Assembly: GCF_014334135.1 (NCBI RefSeq)
Contig: NZ_CP060497.1
Span: 310,001 to 374,000 of the forward strand
Length of the DNA stretch: 64,000 bases
Reading direction: 5' to 3'
Source of the DNA: Olivibacter sp. SDN3
Lineage (GTDB): Bacteria > Bacteroidota > Bacteroidia > Sphingobacteriales > Sphingobacteriaceae
Shown here: in pieces, positions 46,049-55,305 of the stretch
How positions within the stretch are numbered: the first letter of the stretch is position 1
Layout of the letters: each line of letters starts with the position of its first letter
Program-made: the position numbers and the translations under genes
Notes under the pieces: model-generated
Told to the model about the DNA's origin: nothing
The model's database searches: none
The model's input: the letters and a program-made list of their open reading frames with translations, nothing else

Positions 46049-47524
46049 ATGCTAAAACAAAGTTTACAGCAAAAATTACTTCAAAAATTATCACCTCAGC
46101 AGATCCAATTTATTAAACTGCTGCAGGTCCCCACTGTGTCTTTAGATACCCGCATTAAGGAAGAGTTGGAAGAAAACCCTGCATTGGAAGACATCAGCCT
46201 TGCCAATATGAATGAACCTACCGAAGAATATCCAGATAGAGACCCTGATGAAGATAACTTTAATAGTGAAGATCAAAATGGAGATGCAGACGAATTTAAT
46301 GTGGATGACTATTTACAGAATGACGATATAAGTGATTATGCCGGCAACGTAAACAACAACAGTGATGATGATGAAGATCGAAAAGAGATGCCAATTGCCA
46401 TACAAAATTCTTTTTTTGAAAACCTTCAGCAACAGTTGGATCTCTTAGCATTAAATGATAGAGATTTCTTAATTGGCCAACAGATAATTGGTAGCCTAGA
46501 TGACGACGGTTATCTGCGACGCCCGATTGTTTCTTTGATTGACGATTTAGCGTTTTCACAAAATGTCATAGCTAGCGAGGAAGAAGTAGAGGATATTTTA
46601 AGAATTATACAAACATTCGACCCTCCGGGCGTAGGAGCACGCGATCTCCAGGAGTGCCTGCTGATACAGTTGAGAAAGAAAGATCAAGACAGCGCTATTG
46701 TAAAGGAAGCAATTCTGGTTGTTGAAAACTATTTGGAAGAGTTTACAAGAAAACATTATGACAAGTTAGAGCGCGTACTTAATATTAATTCCGATGAATT
46801 AAAAAAAATTATTGATGAAATTTTAAAGCTAAACCCTAAACCGGGTGATTCTGGGGCTGTCACAGGCAAACAATTGCATATTATCCCTGATTTTCATATT
46901 TCGAACAACGACGGTATCCTCGTGTTAACACTCAATGCACAAAACGCACCCGAGTTACGTGTGAGTCGCTCCTATCAGGAAATGTTTGATCACTATGATA
47001 AGGCCGCTCAAAAAGATAAGAAGATGAAAGAGGCCGTGCAATTTGTCAAGCAAAAACTTGATTCGGCAAAATGGTTTATAGATGCTATTAAGCAACGTCA
47101 ACAAACCTTACTTAAAACCATGAATGCCATAATGAACTACCAATATACCTACTTTTTAACGGGTGATGAACGGAATCTCAGGCCCATGATCTTAAAAGAT
47201 ATCGCAGATAAAATAGACATGGATATCTCGACGGTTTCGAGAGTGGCTAATTCAAAATACGTACAGACAGAATTTGGCACCTTTTTGTTAAAATCTTTTT
47301 TCTCCGAAGCAATCCAAACAGATAGCGGAGAAGAAGTTTCCAATAAGGAAGTTAAGAAAATTCTAGAAGAGTGCATTGCTAATGAGGATAAACGAAAGCC
47401 TTTAGCGGATGAAAAATTGACGGAAATTTTAAAAGAAAAAGGCTATACCATCGCTAGACGTACCGTGGCCAAATACCGCGAAGCTATGAATATTCCCGTG
47501 GCCAGGCTTCGCAAAAAACTTTAA
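46049..47524 (+). CDS. rpoN: RNA polymerase sigma-54 factor
   Basis: A 491-residue sigma-54. Region I is Gln/Leu-rich ('MLKQSLQQKLLQKLSPQQIQ'), the acidic region II is long (about 50-125), the core-binding domain begins near 'ALNDRDFLIGQQIIGSLDDD', and the C-terminus has the DNA-binding HTH ('DIADKIDMDISTVSRVANSK') and the RpoN box 'ARRTVAKYRE'. It directs activator-dependent transcription from -24/-12 promoters. The ATG at 46049 matches the family N-terminus; a TTG at 45992 would add 19 unlikely residues. Confidence 0.96.
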   Translation: MLKQSLQQKLLQKLSPQQIQFIKLLQVPTVSLDTRIKEELEENPALEDISLANMNEPTEEYPDRDPDEDNFNSEDQNGDADEFNVDDYLQNDDISDYAGNVNNNSDDDEDRKEMPIAIQNSFFENLQQQLDLLALNDRDFLIGQQIIGSLDDDGYLRRPIVSLIDDLAFSQNVIASEEEVEDILRIIQTFDPPGVGARDLQECLLIQLRKKDQDSAIVKEAILVVENYLEEFTRKHYDKLERVLNINSDELKKIIDEILKLNPKPGDSGAVTGKQLHIIPDFHISNNDGILVLTLNAQNAPELRVSRSYQEMFDHYDKAAQKDKKMKEAVQFVKQKLDSAKWFIDAIKQRQQTLLKTMNAIMNYQYTYFLTGDERNLRPMILKDIADKIDMDISTVSRVANSKYVQTEFGTFLLKSFFSEAIQTDSGEEVSNKEVKKILEECIANEDKRKPLADEKLTEILKEKGYTIARRTVAKYREAMNIPVARLRKKL

Positions 47525-47680
47525 GTAGATAAAATTTCCTTCGTTGTATTTGGTGTCTATTCATTTCATAGACCTAAAACTTAAAGTACAATTTGAGATG
47601 ATAGTCACCTCCACGAATAATACTATAACTGATGCTATACATTGATATAATCACATTTAAGGCAACAATCTAAAGGATTT

Positions 47681-47716
47681 TTGTTGGTATGGTTTAACAG
47701 TTAAACCCTATCTTTG
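47681..47716 (+). promoter_or_regulatory. Promoter with internal palindromic operator before aguB
   Basis: TTGTTGG (47681-47687) and TATCTTTG (47709-47716) form a Bacteroidota promoter with about 21 bp between. Inside the spacer is a perfect 17-bp palindrome, GGTTTAACAGTTAAACC (47691-47707). A repressor bound there would block RNA polymerase, so the agmatine genes are probably regulated here. The ATG follows 19 bp downstream. Confidence 0.65.
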
Positions 47717-47735
47717 TAAAGAAAAAAAGAGTGAT

Positions 47736-48605
47736 ATGTCTAAAGTCAATATAGGAACTGTACAAATGAGTTGCGTAGCGGATAAAGCCGTTAATTTGCA
47801 AAGAGCATTGGAAAAAATTAAAGAAGCAGCTGAAAAGGGTGCACAAATTGTTTGTTTACAAGAATTATTTACCTCTCTTTATTTCTGCGATGAAGAAAAT
47901 TACGACAATTTCGCTCTGGCTGAGTCGATACCCGGCCCCTCAACGGACGCGCTAAGCAAAATTGCAGCAGAACATAACATTGTAATAATCGCCTCTTTGT
48001 TTGAGAAAAGAACACAAGGTCTTTATCATAACACTACAGCCGTGATTGATGCAGATGGCAGCTATTTAGGAAAATATCGAAAAATGCATATTCCTGACGA
48101 CCCGGGCTTCTATGAAAAATTCTATTTCACACCCGGAGATTTAGGTTATAAAGTTTTTAAAACAAGATTTGCAACAGTAGGTGTTTTAATCTGTTGGGAT
48201 CAATGGTACCCGGAAGCAGCAAGAATTACGGCACTAATGGGAGCAGAGGTTTTGTTTTATCCTACAGCCATAGGTTGGGCTATAACACAGGATGCAGGCA
48301 CGAACACTGAACAGTATAATGCTTGGCAAACCATCCAGCGATCTCACGCTGTAGCTAACGGCATACCCGTAGTATCCATCAACCGCGTAGGCGAAGAAGC
48401 GGGCGTTCGGTTCTGGGGCGGTTCATTTATTTCAAATGGCTTCGGTTCCTTGCTCTACCAGGCACCTCACGATGAGGAAGAAACACAGGTTACCCAGATA
48501 GATCTCAATCAATCTGATTATTACCGCTCGCATTGGCCTTTTTTGCGTGACAGACGAATTGACAGCTATAACTTAATAACGAAACGATTTATTGACGAGG
48601 ATTAA
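47736..48605 (+). CDS. aguB: N-carbamoylputrescine amidase
   Basis: A 289-residue nitrilase-superfamily enzyme that converts N-carbamoylputrescine to putrescine, CO2 and ammonia. The catalytic triad is visible: Glu43 in 'QIVCLQELFTSLYF', Lys in 'GKYRKMHIPDDPGFYEKFYF' and Cys in 'VGVLICWDQWYPEAARI'. 'FPTA'-like 'VLFYPTAIGWAITQDAGTNT' marks the AguB branch. It precedes aguA by 38 bp; together they make putrescine from agmatine. Confidence 0.93.
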   Translation: MSKVNIGTVQMSCVADKAVNLQRALEKIKEAAEKGAQIVCLQELFTSLYFCDEENYDNFALAESIPGPSTDALSKIAAEHNIVIIASLFEKRTQGLYHNTTAVIDADGSYLGKYRKMHIPDDPGFYEKFYFTPGDLGYKVFKTRFATVGVLICWDQWYPEAARITALMGAEVLFYPTAIGWAITQDAGTNTEQYNAWQTIQRSHAVANGIPVVSINRVGEEAGVRFWGGSFISNGFGSLLYQAPHDEEETQVTQIDLNQSDYYRSHWPFLRDRRIDSYNLITKRFIDED

Positions 48606-48643
48606 TTATTAATCAAATAAAAAGTCAAATATTATATACAGAG

Positions 48644-49684
48644 ATGATTGTTCCAAAAGATAAAGGATTTTTTTTCCCGGCAGAATGGTACAAACACCGA
48701 GCCACCTGGTTAAGTTGGCCACATAAAGAAGCTAGCTGGCCAGGCAAATTAAATGACGTTTACAAGCCCTACAGTCAATTTATAAAAACGGTAGCTCAAG
48801 GAGAGAAGGTTTGCATTAATATTTCAAATGATCGGTTACAACATGAAGCTATTAGTCATTTAATCGAGGCGGGAGCAGACATGAACAATATTGTTTTTTA
48901 CAATCATCCAACAAATGATGCGTGGTGCAGAGATCATGGACCGGCCTTTCTCATCAATCCGGCTGGTATGCAAAATAAAGCTATTGTAGATTGGGGGTAC
49001 AATGCATGGGGGGACAAATATCCACCTTATGATTTAGATGATGTAATTCCAACGTTAATAGGAGAGGCACTTGGTTTGCCCGTCTACTATCCAAATATTG
49101 TAATGGAAGGTGGTTCTGTCGATTTTAATGGAGCAGGTTCTGTATTAACTACAACTTCCTGTTTACTTAATCCCAACCGCAATCCCAAATTAAACCAACA
49201 TCAGATAGAAGAATATCTGTGTAATTATTACGGTGTCGAGCAGGTGCTTTGGCTTGGAGACGGTATTGTAGGGGACGATACTGATGGACATGTTGATGAT
49301 ATTACACGTTTTGTAAATCAAGATACAGTAGTAACCGTTATTGAAGAAAATAAAACCGATGAAAATTACGCTCCTCTCCAGGATAATTTAACACTGCTGA
49401 AAGAAATGCGTCTAATTGATGGAAAACAGCTCAACATAATTGAGCTCCCCATGCCATCGCCGTTGATATACGAAGACCAGCGTTTACCGGCGTCATATGC
49501 AAATTTCTACATATGTAATGCTGCAGTAATTGTTCCAACATATCGGGACAAAAATGATCAAAAAGCATTAGACATTATATCATTGTGTTTCCCTTCCCGA
49601 AAGGTTATTGGCATAGATAGCACGGATATTATCTGGGGGTTAGGCAGTTGGCACTGTTTAAGCCAGCAAGAACCAGCCATTTGA
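48644..49684 (+). CDS. aguA: Agmatine deiminase
   Basis: A 346-residue enzyme of the guanidino-modifying fold that hydrolyses agmatine to N-carbamoylputrescine and ammonia. Seen: 'WYKHRATWLSWPHKEASWPG', 'DAWCRDHGPAFLI', 'VMEGGSVDFNGAGSVLTTTS', 'GDDTDGHVDDITRFV' and the C-terminal nucleophile Cys338 in 'GLGSWHCLSQQEPAI'. It is the second gene of the aguB-aguA operon. Length is standard for bacterial AguA. Confidence 0.94.
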   Translation: MIVPKDKGFFFPAEWYKHRATWLSWPHKEASWPGKLNDVYKPYSQFIKTVAQGEKVCINISNDRLQHEAISHLIEAGADMNNIVFYNHPTNDAWCRDHGPAFLINPAGMQNKAIVDWGYNAWGDKYPPYDLDDVIPTLIGEALGLPVYYPNIVMEGGSVDFNGAGSVLTTTSCLLNPNRNPKLNQHQIEEYLCNYYGVEQVLWLGDGIVGDDTDGHVDDITRFVNQDTVVTVIEENKTDENYAPLQDNLTLLKEMRLIDGKQLNIIELPMPSPLIYEDQRLPASYANFYICNAAVIVPTYRDKNDQKALDIISLCFPSRKVIGIDSTDIIWGLGSWHCLSQQEPAI

Positions 49685-49799
49685 GGACCGCATGCGACTT
49701 CATAGATAAAGTGTAAACAGTTAAACACAATAAATATTTAATTATTTGTACTGTCGTATTCTAAAAATACCTAAATTGCTTATCTATAAAACGAAACAA

Positions 49800-50228
49800 A
49801 TGAAACGTCGCAACTTTTTGAAAAAATCATCTAACGCAGCAACGATTCTTGGAATATCCACCATCATTCCACAGGCCTGCAGCAATCCTGTAAAAGAAGT
49901 TAGTGATCGCACTAATGAATCTCAGATTACTCACTACGTTTTATTCTGGTTAAAAGATGATTTATCTGAGGAACAGATAAATGGTTTCTCGGGATTCTTT
50001 GAAGAACTTAGAAAAGTACCCAACGTTAAGTCGCTACATTATGGAAAATCTGTAAACAGTACAGCACGCGATGTTGTAGACAATACTTTTACATATAATC
50101 TACTTGTGTATTTCGATTCTTTGGAAGATCTAGAGACGTACGGTACACATCCTATTCACCTTAACGCTATAGATCAATATAGTAAATATTGGGGAAAAGT
50201 TGTCGTGCATGATTCTGAGCTAAAGTAG
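49800..50228 (+). CDS. Dabb-domain (stress-responsive barrel) protein with Tat-like signal
   Basis: A 142-residue protein. The N-terminus 'MKRRNFLKKSSNAATILGIS' has the twin-arginine pattern and a short hydrophobic stretch, and Cys28 in 'IPQACSNP' could be a lipidation site. The rest is a ferredoxin-like Dabb domain ('ITHYVLFWLKDDLSEEQING', 'VKSLHYGKSVNS', 'YNLLVYFDSLEDLETYGTHP', 'IHLNAI'). Dabb proteins are dimers of varied or unknown function. The ATG at 49800 is preferred over one 54 bp upstream. The upstream gap contains GTGTAAACAGTTAAACAC, similar to the aguB operator. Confidence 0.85.
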   Translation: MKRRNFLKKSSNAATILGISTIIPQACSNPVKEVSDRTNESQITHYVLFWLKDDLSEEQINGFSGFFEELRKVPNVKSLHYGKSVNSTARDVVDNTFTYNLLVYFDSLEDLETYGTHPIHLNAIDQYSKYWGKVVVHDSELK

Positions 50229-50237
50229 CAGTCTTTT

Positions 50238-50269
50238 TTTGTGCAATATTATTTTTTTCCCTATCTTTG
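50238..50269 (+). promoter_or_regulatory. carA promoter
   Basis: TTTG (50238-50241), 20 bp, then TATCTTTG (50262-50269) is an ideal Bacteroidota promoter. Transcription would begin near 50275, leaving a leader of about 178 nt before the carA ATG. Confidence 0.75.
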
Positions 50270-50372
50270 TCCCTCGTGAAAATTGGAGTAAGCGATCTCA
50301 TATCCCCATGTAGTTATAATACCGAATCGTTTTCGGGACACCCAATATTTTTTATTCTTTTAGATAATTATT

Positions 50373-50397
50373 CGGCCTTTCAAGGCCGTTCTTTTTA
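50373..50397 (+). promoter_or_regulatory. Attenuator-like hairpin in the carA leader
   Basis: CGGCCTT-TC-AAGGCCG is a perfect 7-bp GC-rich stem followed directly by TTCTTTTTAT, the form of a rho-independent terminator, yet it lies about 100 nt after the promoter and 56 nt before the carA start. A second small stem (CCGAA/TTCGG, about 50321-50337) lies upstream. Transcription attenuation of pyrimidine/arginine precursor synthesis is the likely role; the signal sensed is unknown. Confidence 0.6.
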
Positions 50398-50452
50398 TAT
50401 AAGGAACTGCAACAACTTAGACGACAGAAAACATAAAATCAGCATATAGAAA

Positions 50453-51553
50453 ATGAGTAATTACACCAAACTGCCTGCAATTTTACTTCTTGAAGATGGC
50501 ACAGTTTATCACGGTAAAGCTGCCGGTAAAATAGGCACCACTACCGGAGAAATTTGTTTTAACACTGGGATGACAGGTTATCAGGAAATATTCACCGACC
50601 CATCTTATTTCGGGCAAATCATGGTGACAACCAACGCCCACATCGGTAACTATGGCACTTCCGATGAAGAAATAGAATCTAATAATATACAGATTGCAGG
50701 TCTTGTTTGTAAAAATTACAGCATTCCTTTTAGCCGTAAGCAGGCCAAGACTTCTATTCAGACCTATTTTCAAGACGGCAATTTAGTTGGTATTTCAGAT
50801 ATCGATACTCGATCACTCGTACGGCATATTCGAAATAAAGGAGCGATGAACGCAATCATTTCTTCTGAAACATTAGATGTTGAAGAATTAACAACTAGAC
50901 TGCGTTCAGTCCCGTCAATGGAGGGGTTGGAATTATCCTCTAAAGTCACTACACAGCAGCCCTACTACTTTGGAAATGAAAATGCCCGTTATAGAGTCGC
51001 TGTATTAGACCTTGGCGTTAAAAAAAATATATTACGTAACTTCTCAGATCGCGACGTGTATGTAAAAGTTTTTCCGGCAAAAACAAGCTTTGAAGATATG
51101 GAACATTGGACGCCTGATGGATATTTCATATCTAATGGTCCCGGCGACCCCGCATCTATGCCTTATGCGCTCGACACGGTAAAGAAAATATTAGCTGCAG
51201 ATAAACCTTTGTTTGGAATTTGTTTGGGGCATCAATTGCTAGCTTTAGCTAATGGCATTAGAACCGAGAAAATGTTTAATGGACATAGAGGAATCAACCA
51301 TCCGGTAAAAAATATTATAGTTGATAGTTGTGAAATAACTAGTCAGAACCACGGGTTCGGTGTGGTAGCGCAAGATGTCGTAGAGTCAGAAAAGGTAGAA
51401 ATTACCCATATTAATCTTAATGATAAGTCCATAGAAGGAATAAGAGTAAAAGGTAAAAAGGCATTTTCTGTTCAATATCACCCAGAATCATCTCCAGGAC
51501 CACACGACTCGAGATATCTTTTTGATGATTTCACCGAGATGTTAGTTGCGTAA
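50453..51553 (+). CDS. carA: Carbamoyl-phosphate synthase small subunit
   Basis: A 366-residue glutamine amidotransferase subunit that supplies ammonia to CarB for carbamoyl phosphate synthesis. Seen: the N-terminal domain ('LEDGTVYHGKAAGKIGTTTG', 'GEICFNTGMTGYQEIFTDPS', 'DIDTRSLVRHIRNKGAMNA') and the class I amidotransferase domain with Cys in 'LFGICLGHQLLALANG', 'TSQNHGFGVVAQD' and the His-x-Glu in 'SVQYHPESSPGPHDS'. carB is not adjacent; eno follows instead. Confidence 0.96.
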   Translation: MSNYTKLPAILLLEDGTVYHGKAAGKIGTTTGEICFNTGMTGYQEIFTDPSYFGQIMVTTNAHIGNYGTSDEEIESNNIQIAGLVCKNYSIPFSRKQAKTSIQTYFQDGNLVGISDIDTRSLVRHIRNKGAMNAIISSETLDVEELTTRLRSVPSMEGLELSSKVTTQQPYYFGNENARYRVAVLDLGVKKNILRNFSDRDVYVKVFPAKTSFEDMEHWTPDGYFISNGPGDPASMPYALDTVKKILAADKPLFGICLGHQLLALANGIRTEKMFNGHRGINHPVKNIIVDSCEITSQNHGFGVVAQDVVESEKVEITHINLNDKSIEGIRVKGKKAFSVQYHPESSPGPHDSRYLFDDFTEMLVA

Positions 51554-51619
51554 TGGTGTAGCATAGTAAAGTAAATGTTATTTTGTTATTCGGCTGAAAA
51601 AGAATATATTTGAACATGC

Positions 51620-51654
51620 AACCGACTTCGTGTAAAAAACACACGAAGCTGGTT
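51620..51654 (+). terminator. Hairpin between carA and eno
   Basis: CTTCGTGT and ACACGAAG form an 8-bp stem around AAAAAAC, extended by AACC/GGTT across a small internal bulge. No T tract follows, so it may be an mRNA-stabilising or partial termination signal; it begins 67 bp after the carA stop and ends 29 bp before the eno ATG. Confidence 0.4.
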
Positions 51655-51668
51655 CAAACCCATATTAA

Positions 51669-52976
<1,308 letters not shown>

Positions 52977-52998
52977 AAGCACGTTTCCTAAAAATATA

Positions 52999-53034
52999 AA
53001 TATCCTGCGAAAAGATTGTATTTCGCAGGATATT
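52999..53034 (+). terminator. eno terminator
   Basis: A perfect 14-bp inverted repeat (AATATCCTGCGAAA and its complement) around an 8-nt loop, followed by TTGTTT, 22 bp after the enolase stop. Confidence 0.85.
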
Positions 53035-53094
53035 TTGTTTACAGAGAAATTTATTTTAGGTTTGTAGTTATATATTGCGTTTTTTAAGACGAAC

Positions 53095-53388
53095 ATGAAA
53101 AATTTATTAAATTTTGCCAAAAACAAATATATTATTGCTACTATTGCTTTTCTTGTCTGGATGCTTTTCTTTGACAGAAACGACATCGCCTCTCAGTATA
53201 AATATCAATCGCAGCTGAAAAATTTAAAAGAGGAAAAGGCGTTTTATATTAAGGAAACGGCTGCCATTAGAACAGATCTTGAAGAACTAACTACAAATTT
53301 TTCCCAACTACAAAAATTTGCTCGCGAAAAATATTTCATGAAAAAAGATAATGAAGATATTTTTATTATTGTTGATAGCAAACAGTAA
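53095..53388 (+). CDS. Septum formation initiator (FtsB/DivIC family)
   Basis: A 97-residue bitopic membrane protein with one transmembrane helix (about 12-25, 'YIIATIAFLVWMLFF'), the motif 'DRNDIASQYKYQSQLKNLKE', a coiled coil and the C-terminal 'KFAREKYFMKKDNEDIFIIV'. This is the Bacteroidota form of FtsB/DivIC, which joins FtsL and FtsQ in the divisome. In many relatives it follows eno, as here. Confidence 0.9.
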   Translation: MKNLLNFAKNKYIIATIAFLVWMLFFDRNDIASQYKYQSQLKNLKEEKAFYIKETAAIRTDLEELTTNFSQLQKFAREKYFMKKDNEDIFIIVDSKQ

Positions 53389-53455
53389 ACACCTATAGTT
53401 CCGAAAAAATAATCTCAGAGACGATCACATCTACTGTTTGCAATTGTGTTAGCAG

Positions 53456-54199
53456 TTACAACATGCCTCCACACACAGACAATACCTGTCCGTTAATATA
53501 AGAGGATAGATCAGAGGCTAAAAATAAACATGCGTTGGCAACATCTTCCGTTTCTCCTGCTCTTTTTAACGGAATGTTAGCTTCCCAACCCGAGACTACT
53601 TTAGGATCCAATATTTCAGTCATCTCCGTGCGTATGAATCCGGGAGCAATAACGTTTGTGCGAATATTCCTAGAACCTAGTTCTTTTGCAACAGACTTCG
53701 AAAATCCAATGATCCCAGCTTTAGAGGCAGCATAGTTAGCCTGCCCAGCATTTCCTTGTACTCCTACAACTGAACTCATATTAATAATAGACCCTTTCTT
53801 TGCTTTCATCATAACTTTGGAAGCAGCTTTTGTCACATTAAATATTGATTTAAGGTTAATGTTGATCACATCATCCCAATTTTGTTCCGTCATCCGCATC
53901 AAAAGTCCATCTTTTGTTATACCCGCATTATTTACTACGATATCTAAGCCTCCAAAATCCTCAACGATCCGATTAATTAACTGCTCCGCCTCGTCAAATT
54001 TTGAAGCGTCAGAACGATATCCTTTCACTTTTGTTCCAAAAGACTGAAGTGCTTGCTCCAACTGCTGCCCTTTTTCTACCGAAGCCAGGTATGTAAAGGC
54101 TACATTCGCTCCCTGCTCAACAAATTTCTCTGCTATTTTCTTTCCTATACCCTTAGAGGCACCCGTTATGAGTGCAGTTTTTCCCTCTAGTAATTTCAT
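53456..54199 (-). CDS. fabG: 3-oxoacyl-[acyl-carrier-protein] reductase
   Basis: A 247-residue short-chain dehydrogenase that reduces 3-oxoacyl-ACP with NADPH in fatty-acid elongation. Seen: 'KTALITGASKGIGKKIAEKF', 'NNAGITKDGLLMRMTEQNWD', the active-site Ser and Tyr-x-x-x-Lys in 'INMSSVVGVQGNAGQANYAA' and 'SKAG', and 'VIAPGFIRTEMTE'. The C-terminal 'YINGQVLSVCGGML' fits FabG. It stands alone on the minus strand. Confidence 0.93.
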   Translation of the reverse strand: MKLLEGKTALITGASKGIGKKIAEKFVEQGANVAFTYLASVEKGQQLEQALQSFGTKVKGYRSDASKFDEAEQLINRIVEDFGGLDIVVNNAGITKDGLLMRMTEQNWDDVININLKSIFNVTKAASKVMMKAKKGSIINMSSVVGVQGNAGQANYAASKAGIIGFSKSVAKELGSRNIRTNVIAPGFIRTEMTEILDPKVVSGWEANIPLKRAGETEDVANACLFLASDLSSYINGQVLSVCGGML

Positions 54200-54578
54200 G
54201 TTATTTGAATAATATTTTAAGGCTTAAAAATAACACATTCTTTAGAACTTTAAAATTAAATACGTCGATACTAACTTATTTACTAATTGATCTCTTATTG
54301 AAAAAGTCTGGCTATTATTCAACCCTTCTTTTAAAAAAAATTTATGTTGCTTTCTACTCAAAAGAAAAAGAGTTTCGAATTCTTAGCAGGCGTAAAAATT
54401 AAAGGTTATGAATGAGGAACCATCCATCGATTCTCTCTTGAGTATTGCCGATAAATGAACGCTAAATTTCTTTCACTGGAAACATCATTTATACCATTCA
54501 TTTGCGCATAATTTACCATACCTAATCGAGAAAGCACCCATATCCCACTTTATAAACTTTCCAAACTATCTTTAAACA
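54200..54578. other. Gap between fabG and thioesterase gene, no gene seen
   Basis: About 380 AT-rich bases with no credible coding frame and no strong hairpin. It must contain the fabG promoter on the minus strand, but no clear consensus could be picked out. Confidence 0.5.
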
Positions 54579-54965
54579 CTAATCTAGAACAGGAATTGGG
54601 TTTTTGTGTTCATCTATTGCTACAAATGTAAAAGTGCCTCGTATAGCCAACTCCCGATCCTCTTCATACATTTGTTCAACAAATATAAGTACTTCAACTT
54701 TCAAACTTGTACGGCCAACTTTCAGAACTTTACCAACAAGTTCTACAATAGTCCCTGCCGGAATAGGCTTAGTAAAATCAATACGATCGGAGGAAACAGT
54801 TACTAGTCGTTTTCTACAAAAGCGAGTACCGGCGATAAAGGCCACTTCATCCATTAATGCCATCGCTGTTCCTCCGTAGAGTGTATCGTAATGGTTAGTT
54901 GTATTAGGGAAAACTGCTTTAAAAATGCTAGTAGTAGATAACGCTATCCGCTCTTCAATAGTCAT
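54579..54965 (-). CDS. Acyl-CoA thioesterase (hotdog fold)
   Basis: A 128-residue single-hotdog thioesterase of the YciA/BACH type. Seen: 'FPNTTNHYDTLYGGTAMALM' followed by 'DEVAF' (the helix carrying the catalytic Asp), 'VTVSSDRIDFTKPIPAGTIV' and 'VGRTSLKVEVLIFVE'. It hydrolyses acyl-CoA to the free acid and CoA; chain preference is not evident. It lies 6 bp from the preceding cysteine-rich gene and shares its strand. Confidence 0.9.
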   Translation of the reverse strand: MTIEERIALSTTSIFKAVFPNTTNHYDTLYGGTAMALMDEVAFIAGTRFCRKRLVTVSSDRIDFTKPIPAGTIVELVGKVLKVGRTSLKVEVLIFVEQMYEEDRELAIRGTFTFVAIDEHKNPIPVLD

Positions 54966-54971
54966 ATATTT

Positions 54972-55181
54972 TTATAGTTTATGCGCTAGTTTATATTCTT
55001 CTTTTAACTCCTCGAGACAACTACAGCATAAACAATTATCGTGCTGTTCACTAATGTACTGCATCTCATTGATAGTAAGCGGCACAGTGCTACAGGAGCA
55101 TTTATTATATGCATTAGCCCTACACTCGAGTTGTGCGCCACAACGCTCGCAGGTAATAACCTCATGTTTTACATAGTGCAT
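54972..55181 (-). CDS. Cysteine-rich CWC-family protein
   Basis: A 69-residue protein with eight cysteines arranged in CxxC-like clusters: 'CERCGAQLECRANAYNKCSC' and 'HDNCLCCSCLEELKEEY'. This matches the small cysteine-rich CWC family, probably a zinc-binding protein; its function is unknown. The ATG at 55181 is chosen because an upstream in-frame start (55241) would overlap the nrdA terminator. It is followed by the thioesterase gene after 6 bp. Confidence 0.8.
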   Translation of the reverse strand: MHYVKHEVITCERCGAQLECRANAYNKCSCSTVPLTINEMQYISEQHDNCLCCSCLEELKEEYKLAHKL

Positions 55182-55245
55182 AAAGCGTTCTAGCTTTAAT
55201 ATTCTGTAATATATCTTTGTAAAAGAATGGCGAAAATACAAAAAA

Positions 55246-55270
55246 GCCAGTAGTTTATGTTACTACTGGC
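55246..55270 (-). terminator. nrdA terminator
   Basis: GCCAGTAGT and ACTACTGGC form a perfect 9-bp stem around a 7-nt loop, followed on the minus strand by TTTTTTGTA. It lies 35 bp after the nrdA stop. Confidence 0.85.
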
Positions 55271-55305
55271 TATTAAAATAGTTTAATGACGCCAATAATG
55301 ATCTC

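Noticed and set aside
50267-50449. 60-codon frame in the carA leader
   Set aside because: It begins at a non-ATG codon within the -7 element, has no family resemblance and coincides with hairpins; the region is better read as an untranslated leader.
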